Assembly (NCBI RefSeq): GCF_900156155.1
Contig: NZ_FTMD01000015.1
Span: 1 to 64,000 of the forward strand
Source of the DNA: Aromatoleum tolulyticum
GTDB taxonomy: Bacteria; Pseudomonadota; Gammaproteobacteria; Burkholderiales; Rhodocyclaceae
Direction: 5' to 3'
DNA: 64,000 nucleotides
The position numbers and the translations under genes are program-made. Positions 27,707-34,615 of this stretch are shown here, one piece after another. The notes under the pieces were generated by a model. The model was not told where the DNA came from and did no database searches. It was given only the letters and a program-made list of their open reading frames with translations. The number at the start of each line of letters is the position of its first letter. The first letter of the stretch is position 1.

Positions 27707-29005
27707 TCAGGCCGCGCGATTCACGTGGAAGCGTTTCGCCTTCATGTCGAAGCGCGGCAGGATGTTGCGCCCGACGCTATGCACGCGCGGACGGAACGCG
27801 AGCACCGAATCGAGCCGTTCGGCGATCGAATGCACGACCGCGGGGTCGGCGCCTTCGCACAGCTCGACCTCGATGTCCATCTCGTCCATGTGCTTGACCT
27901 TGCTGACGGTGATGCGGAACTCGTCGACCTCGGTGAACTTGCGGATGATGTTCTCGACGCCCGCCGGGAAGACGTTCACGCCGCGCACCGTGACCATGTC
28001 GTCGGCGCGGCCGAGGATGCCGCCCTGGAAGCGCATGAAGGTCCGGCCGCAGGAACAGGGGTCGAGATTCACCTCGACGAGGTCGCCGGTGCGGTAGCGG
28101 ATCAGCGGGAAGCCCCAGCGGCCGAGGTTGGTGATCACGAGTTCGCCGCGTTCGCCCGGATTCACCGCTTCGCCGGTCTTCGGGTCGATGACTTCGGCGA
28201 TGAATTCGCTCTCGATCAGGTGTGTGCCGCCGGGCTGCTTCTCGCATTCGAAGGAATGCGCGCCGATCTCGGACGCGCCCGCGTGGTCGAAGCATTTCGC
28301 CGACCACGACGATTCGATGCGCTGCTTCGTGGAAGGGATGTTGGCGCCCGGTTCGCCCGCGTGGACGGTCGATTTCATCGCCAGCGAACTCATGTCGAAG
28401 CCGTGCTCGCGCGCGACTTCGGCCAGCCGCAGCGCGTAGGTCGGCGTGCAGCACAGCACCGTCGCACCGGTCTCGCGCATCAGTTCCAGGCGCTGCAGCG
28501 AATCGCGCCCGCCGCCGGGAATCATCACCGCGCCGAGCTTGCGCGCCCCCTCGAGTGCCGCCCAGAAACCGATGAAGGGGCCGAAGGCGAAGGCGAGGAA
28601 GACGCGGTCGCTCGCATCCACGCCCGAACCCGCGAGCACGTGCGCCCAGCACTTCGCCCACCAGTCCCACGAGTCCGCGGTGTCGAGCACCTTCAGCGGT
28701 ACGCCGGTGGTGCCGGAGGTCTGGTGCAGGCGCGTGTACTGTTCGACCGGGTAGGTGAGGTTGGTGCCGAAGGGGCCGTTCGCCGCCTGGTCTTCCATCA
28801 GCTCGGCCTTCGTCGTCAGCGGCAGGCGCGCAAGGTCGTCGAGCGAGCGGATGTCGCGCGGCTCGATGCCGGCGGCTTTCCACTTGTTGCTGTAGAAGCG
28901 GTTCTTGCCCCACAGCTCGGTCATCATCGCCTGCAGTTTCTCCAGTTGCAGTGCGGCGAGCTGGTCGCGCGGGAGGGTTTCGGTAGCCTGATCGAAATAC
29001 GCCAT
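27707..29005 (-). CDS. Phenylacetate-CoA ligase-family aryl-CoA ligase (PaaK-like)
   Basis: A 432-aa ANL-superfamily ligase of the short PaaK class. It has the phosphate loop LHQTSGTTGVPLKVL (about residues 92-106), the SEIGAHSFECE motif, YRTGDLVEVN and the late RADDMVTVRGVNVFPA hinge. It would form an aryl-CoA thioester with ATP. In the phenol pathway the next step after carboxylation is 4-hydroxybenzoate to 4-hydroxybenzoyl-CoA, so this is one candidate; the known 4-hydroxybenzoate-CoA ligase of Thauera belongs to a different, longer class, so another aryl acid (for example the substrate of the neighbouring UbiD) is equally possible. A 165-base gap separates it from the Nudix gene. Confidence 0.85.
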   Translation of the reverse strand: MAYFDQATETLPRDQLAALQLEKLQAMMTELWGKNRFYSNKWKAAGIEPRDIRSLDDLARLPLTTKAELMEDQAANGPFGTNLTYPVEQYTRLHQTSGTTGVPLKVLDTADSWDWWAKCWAHVLAGSGVDASDRVFLAFAFGPFIGFWAALEGARKLGAVMIPGGGRDSLQRLELMRETGATVLCCTPTYALRLAEVAREHGFDMSSLAMKSTVHAGEPGANIPSTKQRIESSWSAKCFDHAGASEIGAHSFECEKQPGGTHLIESEFIAEVIDPKTGEAVNPGERGELVITNLGRWGFPLIRYRTGDLVEVNLDPCSCGRTFMRFQGGILGRADDMVTVRGVNVFPAGVENIIRKFTEVDEFRITVSKVKHMDEMDIEVELCEGADPAVVHSIAERLDSVLAFRPRVHSVGRNILPRFDMKAKRFHVNRAA

Positions 29006-29170
29006 GTCTGTCTTCCTCGAAATTCTGGACGAACCGCCCCGCGGCGATGCCGTCCGGGCTCGGGAGCGGGCATTGCCGTACGGGCGGATGCTGCGGATTT
29101 GTCGGTCGAGCCCGCGTCGCGCGGGCTGCGGGCGCTCAGCCCGAGGGACGTGCTGTCGCTATGAACATGG

Positions 29171-29722
29171 CTATCTCCTCATCATTGTTCTGGCGCTCGT
29201 CCGGCGCCCCCATTTCCATGGTGCGGTGACTTCCTGGATGACGTCGTAGAACCAGCGGTCGATCAGCGGTGCGCCTTCGGGCGGCGTCTGCAGCGGCAGT
29301 TGCCCCGGTGCGATGAGGGCGATTTCGCCGGCGTCGTCGCCCGCAACCGGTTCGCCCGCGAGCGAGTGCGCGCGGTACGCGAGGATCACCGCGCGCACGC
29401 CGGTCTGCGAATACACGCCGATCAGCCCATCGACGGCGACTTCCAGCCCGGTCTCCTCGCGCGCCTCGCGCACGACGGCTTCCGCGAGCGATTCGCCCTG
29501 CTCGACATAACCTCCGGGCGGCGCCCAGTAGCCGCCGAGCGGGTCGAGATTGCGGCGGATCAGGACCAGTTTGTCGGCGTGCTCGATCACCGCCACCACG
29601 ACCGGCGCGGGCTTGTGGAAGAACGTCTCGCCGCAGGCCGGACAGGTTTCGCGCTCGCGGTTGTGGATCTTCGCGAGGACCAGCGGCGTGCTGCATTGCG
29701 GGCAGAACTTGGGGGCCATCAT
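29171..29722 (-). CDS. Zinc-ribbon Nudix hydrolase in the phenol cluster
   Basis: A 183-aa protein. Residues 7-36 form a four-cysteine zinc ribbon (CPQC and CPAC) and the Nudix box GGYVEQGESLAEAVVREARE lies near residues 68-87, continuing EETGLEV. The NADH-pyrophosphatase signature SQPWPFP is absent, so it is not a second NudC; ADP-ribose or another diphosphate is possible. Only 18 bases separate it from the RibK-like gene, which overlaps ubiX. This suggests a role with the flavin cofactor. Because bacterial UbiX uses dimethylallyl monophosphate, a Nudix enzyme that trims dimethylallyl diphosphate would fit; this is a hypothesis. ATG 29719 is an alternative start one codon later. Confidence 0.85.
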   Translation of the reverse strand: MMAPKFCPQCSTPLVLAKIHNRERETCPACGETFFHKPAPVVVAVIEHADKLVLIRRNLDPLGGYWAPPGGYVEQGESLAEAVVREAREETGLEVAVDGLIGVYSQTGVRAVILAYRAHSLAGEPVAGDDAGEIALIAPGQLPLQTPPEGAPLIDRWFYDVIQEVTAPWKWGRRTSARTMMRR

Positions 29723-29740
29723 GGTCTCCTTGGATTTGGC

Positions 29741-30178
29741 TCAGGCCGCCGCCGCATTGGAGCGGGCGGACATGGCGAGGTCGAGGCGCAGGTTCACGAG
29801 GTCGCCGTCCTGCAGCCCGAGCGCTTCGCGGATCGGCAGCGGCGCGACGATCTCGAACTTGTCGTCGGGGTAGTCGGGCATTTCCGGGAACACCACTGCG
29901 CCGGTGAGATGGCCCGCGATATGCACCCCGAAGCATTTCGCCGCGCAGAAGCCGTCCCGCGGCGTGATGGCGATACCGGTTGCAGTACGCAGGCGCGTGC
30001 GTGCCCAATCCCAGGCGTCACCGCGCATGCGCAGGTTGAAGGTGCCGGGCCACGGGATGAAACCGAGCTTGCGGCGGAATTCCGCGATCACCCAGTCGAT
30101 CGCCGTGAAGCGCGAGCCTTCGCCGAGCCCCGGCGCGACTTCGCCTTCGAGTTCGAGGCTGGTGGCGGTGCTCAGCAT
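29741..30178 (-). CDS. DUF120 / archaeal-type CTP-dependent riboflavin kinase (RibK) homologue
   Basis: A 145-aa single-domain protein. The pattern LEGEVAPGLGEGSRFTAIDW, then LGFIPWPGTFNLRM and the late KFEIVAPLPIREALGLQDGD correspond to the conserved blocks of the DUF120 family: the Gly-rich start, the PxPGTxN box that binds nucleotide and riboflavin, and the E-x-x-x-P-x-x-x-R-x-x-L-x-L-x-D-G-D end. The characterised archaeal member phosphorylates riboflavin to FMN with CTP. Its start overlaps the ubiX stop by 7 bases, a clear sign of coupling with the prenyl-FMN synthase gene. FMN supply for UbiX is therefore the natural inference. Bacterial riboflavin kinases are normally the unrelated RibF, so this gene looks like an archaeal-type addition. 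Confidence 0.72.
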   Translation of the reverse strand: MLSTATSLELEGEVAPGLGEGSRFTAIDWVIAEFRRKLGFIPWPGTFNLRMRGDAWDWARTRLRTATGIAITPRDGFCAAKCFGVHIAGHLTGAVVFPEMPDYPDDKFEIVAPLPIREALGLQDGDLVNLRLDLAMSARSNAAAA

Positions 30179-30774
30179 GTCGGCTGCCCCTGCTGCGCCT
30201 TGGCGTGCTCGCGTTCCTCGTTGCCGGTCCAGCGCCCGAAGAGATCGACGTCGAGATCGAACTGGTCCAGTACCTTGGTCACCGACTGGTTGATGATGTC
30301 GTCGATGGTCTTGGGCCGGTGGTAGAAGGCCGGCAGCGGCGGCACCAGCACGGCGCCGGTCTCGGTCGCCTGCGTCATCAGGCGCAGGTGGCCGAGGTGC
30401 AGCGGCGTTTCGCGCAGCATCAGCACGAGCTTGCGGCGCTCCTTCAGTGTGACGTCGGCGGCGCGGATCAGCAGGTTGGTGTTGAAGCAGTTGGCGACGG
30501 CCGAGAGCGTCTTGATCGAGCAGGGGGCGATGATCATGCCGGCGTGCTTGAACGAGCCGCTCGCGATCGACGCGCCGACGTCGTTGTTGTCATGCACGCA
30601 GGAGGCCAGCCGCTTGACGTCGTTGATCGAATAGTCGGTCTCGTACACGATCGTGCGCTTGGCCGAGTCCGACATCACGAGGTCGGTCTCGACGCCGATG
30701 TGCTTGAGGGCTTCGAGGATGCGGATGCCGTAGATCGCACCGCTTGCTCCGGAAATGCCGACGACGATTCTCAT
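30172..30774 (-). CDS. ubiX: Flavin prenyltransferase UbiX
   Basis: A 200-aa flavin prenyltransferase. It opens MRIVVGISGASGAIYGIRIL, the conserved FMN-phosphate loop, and has the SCVHDNNDVGASIASGSF and PCSIKTLSAVANCFNTNLL blocks and VLMLRETPLHLGHLRLM. It joins FMN with dimethylallyl monophosphate to make prenylated FMN, the cofactor of UbiD-type (de)carboxylases such as the three encoded just upstream. ATG 30774 has GGAGAC 8 bases ahead; an in-frame ATG at 30789 overlaps the ubiD stop (TGATG) and would add five residues. Overlap with the RibK-like gene downstream suggests a cofactor-supply module. Confidence 0.95.
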   Translation of the reverse strand: MRIVVGISGASGAIYGIRILEALKHIGVETDLVMSDSAKRTIVYETDYSINDVKRLASCVHDNNDVGASIASGSFKHAGMIIAPCSIKTLSAVANCFNTNLLIRAADVTLKERRKLVLMLRETPLHLGHLRLMTQATETGAVLVPPLPAFYHRPKTIDDIINQSVTKVLDQFDLDVDLFGRWTGNEEREHAKAQQGQPTC

Positions 30775-30788
30775 GGTGCGTGTCTCCA

Positions 30789-32135
30789 TCAATTGCGCAG
30801 CGTTGCGAGGAGGGCCTGCGCCTTCGCCAGCGCGGCGGCGGGCAGGGCGATGCGGTCGAATTCGGGGCCGGCGCCGCGCGTGGCGACAAATCCGGCCTTG
30901 GAGCCGGTGCTGGTGCCGGCGGAAGAGGGGTCGATGACGTAGCCTTCGGCGCCGCCGATGATCACGGTGTCGCGCTCGGGCAGGTAGCGCGTGGCCATCG
31001 CCCACGCGACTTCGCGCGGGTCGCGGATGTCCACGTCGTCATCGACGACGGTCACGGTCTTGAGGCGCTTGTCGAGGTTCAGCGCGAGCATGATCAGGCG
31101 CCGCACCTCGTGGCGCGGGCAGTTCCTGACGGCGATCGCCGCCGCGAAGCCGGCGGTGCCGCCGGTGAGGTCCAGATCGACGACACCGGCGACCATGGTC
31201 TGCAGCTGGCCCAGCAGCTCGGTGCCGGCTGCGAGCGAGAGCAGGGTGTCGACGTCGCCCGACCACGGACACAGGCCGGGGTAGATGAAGTTGTCGCGGT
31301 GCGTGACCGCCGTGACTTCGACCACCGGGCTGACGTTGGAGAAGTAGTAGCCGGTGTTCTCGCCGAAGGGGCCTTCCGGTTCGCGCACGCCCGGCAGGAT
31401 CCGGCCTTCGATGACGATCTCGGCGCGTGCGGGGACTTCGACATTCACGGTCAGCGCGCGCACGAGCTCCACCGGATCGCCGCGCAGCCCGCCCGCCACC
31501 GCCATCTTGTCCGGCCCCAGCGGGCCGCTGCGCACGACGGATGCGAGCAGCGTCGCGGGCTCCAGCCCCAGCGCGATCGCGACGTCGAGGGCTTCGCCCT
31601 TGGCTTCGGCGTTCGCGTGGAATTGCGATAGCGGCGGGTTTGCGAGCAGGATGCCGAGGCGGTTGCCGCCCTTGATCATCATGCGGTGGATGCCCATGCC
31701 GCGGCGCCCGGTCACCGGATCGGTGCACAGCACCACGCCGGTCGTGATGAAGGGCGCGCCGTCCTTCTCATGGTGCGTCAGGACGGGCAGCAGCGGCAGC
31801 ACCTCGTCCGGTGCGCGATGCACGACTTGCTGCACCGGCGCCGATTTCGCCCCGACCGGCGCGATCGCGCGCTGCTTGTTGTCGAGCCAGGTCTGCGCGA
31901 GGTGTTCTTCAGTGGTGCCGAAGGCGCGGGCGACGCGGCGGCGACCGCCAAACAGGTTGCCCGCGACGCGCGCACCCGGGTATCCGCGCACGTTCTCGAA
32001 CAACGCCGCAGGTGCGTCCGCAGGCAGGCTGCGCAGCACCGCGGCGATCTCGAACTTCGGGTCGAATTCCTCGCGCACGTGCAGCAGGTCGTCGCCGAGG
32101 TCGGTCAGGAAGCTGCGCAGGTCGGGGTAGGCCAT
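30789..32135 (-). CDS. UbiD-family decarboxylase (third UbiD paralogue of the cluster)
   Basis: A 448-aa prenyl-FMN-dependent UbiD-family protein. The FENVRGYPGARVAGNLFG N-terminal block, the metal/cofactor region IHRMMIKGGNRLGI and the catalytic EGPFGENTGYYFS segment (Glu and Arg positions of the E-R-E triad region) are present. It differs from the two phenylphosphate carboxylase subunits in having Asn in place of Glu/Tyr context (GENTGY). In the Thauera phenol cluster a UbiD homologue sits at the same place; its substrate has not been settled as far as I know. Decarboxylation of an aromatic acid to a phenol, or a spare carboxylase, are options. It lies 195 bases behind ppcC, and the gap contains repeat arms. 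Confidence 0.88.
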   Translation of the reverse strand: MAYPDLRSFLTDLGDDLLHVREEFDPKFEIAAVLRSLPADAPAALFENVRGYPGARVAGNLFGGRRRVARAFGTTEEHLAQTWLDNKQRAIAPVGAKSAPVQQVVHRAPDEVLPLLPVLTHHEKDGAPFITTGVVLCTDPVTGRRGMGIHRMMIKGGNRLGILLANPPLSQFHANAEAKGEALDVAIALGLEPATLLASVVRSGPLGPDKMAVAGGLRGDPVELVRALTVNVEVPARAEIVIEGRILPGVREPEGPFGENTGYYFSNVSPVVEVTAVTHRDNFIYPGLCPWSGDVDTLLSLAAGTELLGQLQTMVAGVVDLDLTGGTAGFAAAIAVRNCPRHEVRRLIMLALNLDKRLKTVTVVDDDVDIRDPREVAWAMATRYLPERDTVIIGGAEGYVIDPSSAGTSTGSKAGFVATRGAGPEFDRIALPAAALAKAQALLATLRN

Positions 32136-32194
32136 TGTTTCCGTGTTCCTTCTGGTTCAGCTACGTGCGTTTGCCGTGAGTCCTTCGCCTTTGC

Positions 32195-32322
32195 TTCGGA
32201 CAGGCTCGTCGAAGGTCAGGGCGGGGCTTCGACAGGCTCAGCCCGAACGGCTAACTGAGCCGCGAGCTGCCAGGGCTGACGAGGGGTAGGAACCTCCGTT
32301 CGCCCTGAGCCTGTCGAAGGGC
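32195..32322. repeat. REP-like element, separated arms inside the phenol gene cluster
   Basis: The gap between ppcC and the third ubiD-like gene contains GGGCTTCGACAGGCTCAGCCCGAACGG (right arm at 32224-32250, listed here as positions plus sequence end) and CCGTTCGCCCTGAGCCTGTC (left arm, 32296-32315), plus a degenerate arm near 32195-32213. The arms match the palindrome at 9632-9692 and could fold together in the transcript. Such a structure may cut or stabilise the mRNA between the carboxylase genes and the cofactor genes. Confidence 0.8.
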
Positions 32323-32330
32323 CCTAGCAC

Positions 32331-32588
32331 TTACAGATACCGCGCCGGCATGCGCTCGACGCGCTCGATCACGCGGATCGAGAACTTGCGGTCACTCAGC
32401 TGCCCACGCCCCAGCCGCACCTGCAGGCTGTCGGGGAACTGGTCGAGCTTGCTCGACACCTCCACCTTCGCGCGCTGGTAGGTGTACTTGTGCAGCCCGT
32501 CGTTGAGCGTGCGGATCGTCAGCTCCAGCTCCTTGCCCTCGGCCAGTTCCCCGAGGTCCATCACGAACACTTCCCACTTGTTTGCCAT
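32331..32588 (-). CDS. ppcC: Phenylphosphate carboxylase gamma subunit
   Basis: An 85-aa protein (about 10 kDa) that matches the small subunit of phenylphosphate carboxylase in size and position directly behind the alpha subunit (9 bases apart). The sequence (ELAEGKELELTIRTLNDGLH, then VSSKLDQFPDSLQVRLGRGQ) shows no catalytic motif. In Thauera aromatica the 54-, 53- and 10-kDa subunits together form the core that exchanges carbon dioxide with the carboxyl group of 4-hydroxybenzoate. It is probably a structural or cofactor-stabilising subunit. The start at MANKWEVFVMDLGEL has GGAGCGG just upstream. Confidence 0.9.
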   Translation of the reverse strand: MANKWEVFVMDLGELAEGKELELTIRTLNDGLHKYTYQRAKVEVSSKLDQFPDSLQVRLGRGQLSDRKFSIRVIERVERMPARYL

Positions 32589-32597
32589 GACCGCTCC

Positions 32598-34058
32598 TTA
32601 TTTCTTCGCGCCGCGGAAGCCGTAATCGGCCCAGCTGTTGAGAACCCGTTCCTGGATGTTCTTGGGATAGACGTTCTTGAAGCTCACGAGCGTCGGCACG
32701 TCGTTGGTCTTGTCCCAATCGACCGGCCACAGGCAGTCGAACAGCACCTGCGAGCCGATCGAGTACTTGCGGTCATGTGGCGTCGCGTGCGGGTAGAGCG
32801 CCGTGCCGGTCGTGTTCTTGAACACATGGATGCCGCGCTCCGGATTGCAGCGCGTGCAGAACGCGTGATAGACCTCGTCCCAGTTGAAGATGTCGGTCTG
32901 GTCGTCGACCACCATCACCATGTGGAACCACGGGCCGAGCTTCGAGCCGAACGCGAGCTGCGCGATCTGCATCGCGATGCCGGCGTAGGTCGGCTTCACG
33001 CCGACGATCATCATGTGGTGCGTCGAACGCGGGTGCATGTACACTCCCGTCACCGGGATGCCCTGGCTCTTTAGCAGCTTCTCCAGCTCCAGGCCGAGCG
33101 AGAAGGAGCGCAGCAGCTGACCCTCGTCCTGCGGCACGCCCATGTTCGAGATCGTCATCGTCGCGTTGTTGCGATAGGTGATCGCATCGACGCGGAAGGT
33201 CACGCGGAAGTCGCGCGGGCTGGTGCGGTAGCCGGTGTATTCGCCGAACGGGCCTTCCTCGACCTTGTAGTCGGGCAGGATCACGCCCTCGATGATGATC
33301 TCGGCGTCGGCCGGGACTTCGAGGTCGTTGGTCTCGCACTTCACGAGTCGCACCGCTTCGCCCGACAACATGCCACACAGTTCCGGCTCGGGGATCGGGG
33401 AGGGCGCGCACGCCGCCATCGCGGCCAGCGGCGACAGGCCGATCGCGGTGGCGAACGGGCAGCCCTCGCCGCGGGGCAGGTAGTAGTCGGTCAGCGTCTT
33501 GCCGAGGTCCGAAAACGGGAACACCGCGCCCGACATCGTGCGGCCGTCCCACATCATCTGGCGGTACATGCCCCAGTTCACGTCGCCGCGCACCGGATGC
33601 TTGGTGATGACCCCGTGCCAGGTGCCGACGTAGCGCCCGCCGTCGCCGTCATGCACCAGCGGCACGGGCAGCTTGCACAAGTCCACGTCGTCGCCGAGCA
33701 GGATGTTCTCCTTGCACGGCGCATCGCGCTTGTCGATGACGACCGGGGCGATGGGCTCGCTGTTGGTACGCTTGAGGTATTCCGCGCCGATCTGCGGCAA
33801 GGTGGAAGCCGGGTCCATGCCGAGCGCGATCGCCATGCGGCGGTAGGTCGACAAGGGCGCGCCGAAGTAGCTGAAGCCCGGGTAGTCCTTGATGTTCTCC
33901 ATGAAGGGCGCGGCTTCACCGAGCTCGCACACGCGGCGCACGATCGCACCGGCCTCGTTATCCCAATCCACTTCCTGCTTGATGCGTACCGCGTCGCCGG
34001 ACTTGACGCACGCCTCGATGAACTCGCGGTTGCTTTTCGGTGCTGAAATCTTTCCCAC
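32598..34058 (-). CDS. ppcA: Phenylphosphate carboxylase alpha subunit (UbiD family), GTG start
   Basis: A 486-aa UbiD-family subunit of about 54 kDa. Hallmarks are the FMENIKDYPGFSYFGAPLS block, DWDNEAGAIVRRVCELGEA near the N terminus and the catalytic EEGPFGEYTGYRTSPRDF segment. The frame extends upstream without an ATG at the right place; GTG 34058, with GGAG 8 bases ahead, gives the expected N-terminus (MGKISAPKSN). With ppcB, ppcC and ppcD it carboxylates phenylphosphate to 4-hydroxybenzoate, releasing phosphate. Prenyl-FMN from UbiX or a metal-dependent mechanism has been discussed for these enzymes. Assignment as alpha follows size and gene order in Thauera. Confidence 0.93.
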   Translation of the reverse strand: MGKISAPKSNREFIEACVKSGDAVRIKQEVDWDNEAGAIVRRVCELGEAAPFMENIKDYPGFSYFGAPLSTYRRMAIALGMDPASTLPQIGAEYLKRTNSEPIAPVVIDKRDAPCKENILLGDDVDLCKLPVPLVHDGDGGRYVGTWHGVITKHPVRGDVNWGMYRQMMWDGRTMSGAVFPFSDLGKTLTDYYLPRGEGCPFATAIGLSPLAAMAACAPSPIPEPELCGMLSGEAVRLVKCETNDLEVPADAEIIIEGVILPDYKVEEGPFGEYTGYRTSPRDFRVTFRVDAITYRNNATMTISNMGVPQDEGQLLRSFSLGLELEKLLKSQGIPVTGVYMHPRSTHHMMIVGVKPTYAGIAMQIAQLAFGSKLGPWFHMVMVVDDQTDIFNWDEVYHAFCTRCNPERGIHVFKNTTGTALYPHATPHDRKYSIGSQVLFDCLWPVDWDKTNDVPTLVSFKNVYPKNIQERVLNSWADYGFRGAKK

Positions 34059-34090
34059 GTCGATCTCCTTGCTGGTGTGGTCTGGGTGAA

Positions 34091-34600
34091 TCAGTGGATC
34101 TTCGAGAGCATTGCGTCCCACTTGCCCTGTGCCTTCAGGATCAGCTCCGCGACCTCGCGCACCGCGCCGTGGCCGCCGCGCGCGGTCGTCACATAGGCGG
34201 CCGCTTCCTTGACGTCCGCCACCGCATCGCCGACCGCGATCGGCAGGCCGACGCGCTTCATCATCGACAGATCGACGAGGTCGTCGCCGACGTAGCAGAC
34301 TTCGGCGTCGGAGATGTTCATCTCCTCGAGCATCTGCGCGTAGGGCTCGGTCTTCTTCTTGATGCCTTCGTGGAAGCGCTTGATCTTCAGCTCCTCGGCG
34401 CGATGGCGCACCGCGCCGGACTTCTTCGACGTGATGATCGCGACCTCGACGCCGCACAGTTGCAGCACGATCACGCCCATGCCGTCCTTGATGTCGAAGT
34501 TGCGCGACTCGACGCCCTCGTCGTTGATGACGATGCGGCCGTCGGTCATGACGCCGTCAACGTCGAGGATCACCAGCTTGATGTTCTTGGCCTTTTCCAT
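34091..34600 (-). CDS. ppcD: Phenylphosphate carboxylase delta subunit (HAD phosphatase family)
   Basis: A 169-aa HAD-superfamily protein of the KdsC-like class (about 18 kDa). Motif I is LVILDVDGVMTDG (Asp nucleophile and acid/base), motif II ITSKKSGAV, and motif IV YVGDDLVDLSMMK. In Thauera the 18-kDa subunit is required for carboxylation of phenylphosphate but not for carbon dioxide exchange with 4-hydroxybenzoate, so it presumably handles dephosphorylation to the phenolate. It lies between the two UbiD-like subunit genes with gaps of 15 and 32 bases, as in Thauera. Confidence 0.94.
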   Translation of the reverse strand: MEKAKNIKLVILDVDGVMTDGRIVINDEGVESRNFDIKDGMGVIVLQLCGVEVAIITSKKSGAVRHRAEELKIKRFHEGIKKKTEPYAQMLEEMNISDAEVCYVGDDLVDLSMMKRVGLPIAVGDAVADVKEAAAYVTTARGGHGAVREVAELILKAQGKWDAMLSKIH

Positions 34601-34615
34601 GTCTTCGATTCCTTG

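Noticed and set aside
29109-29127. AGCCCGCG/CGCGGGCT hairpin between the Nudix and aryl-CoA ligase genes as a terminator
   Set aside because: The stem is perfect but no T-run follows on the minus strand; it could be mRNA structure only.
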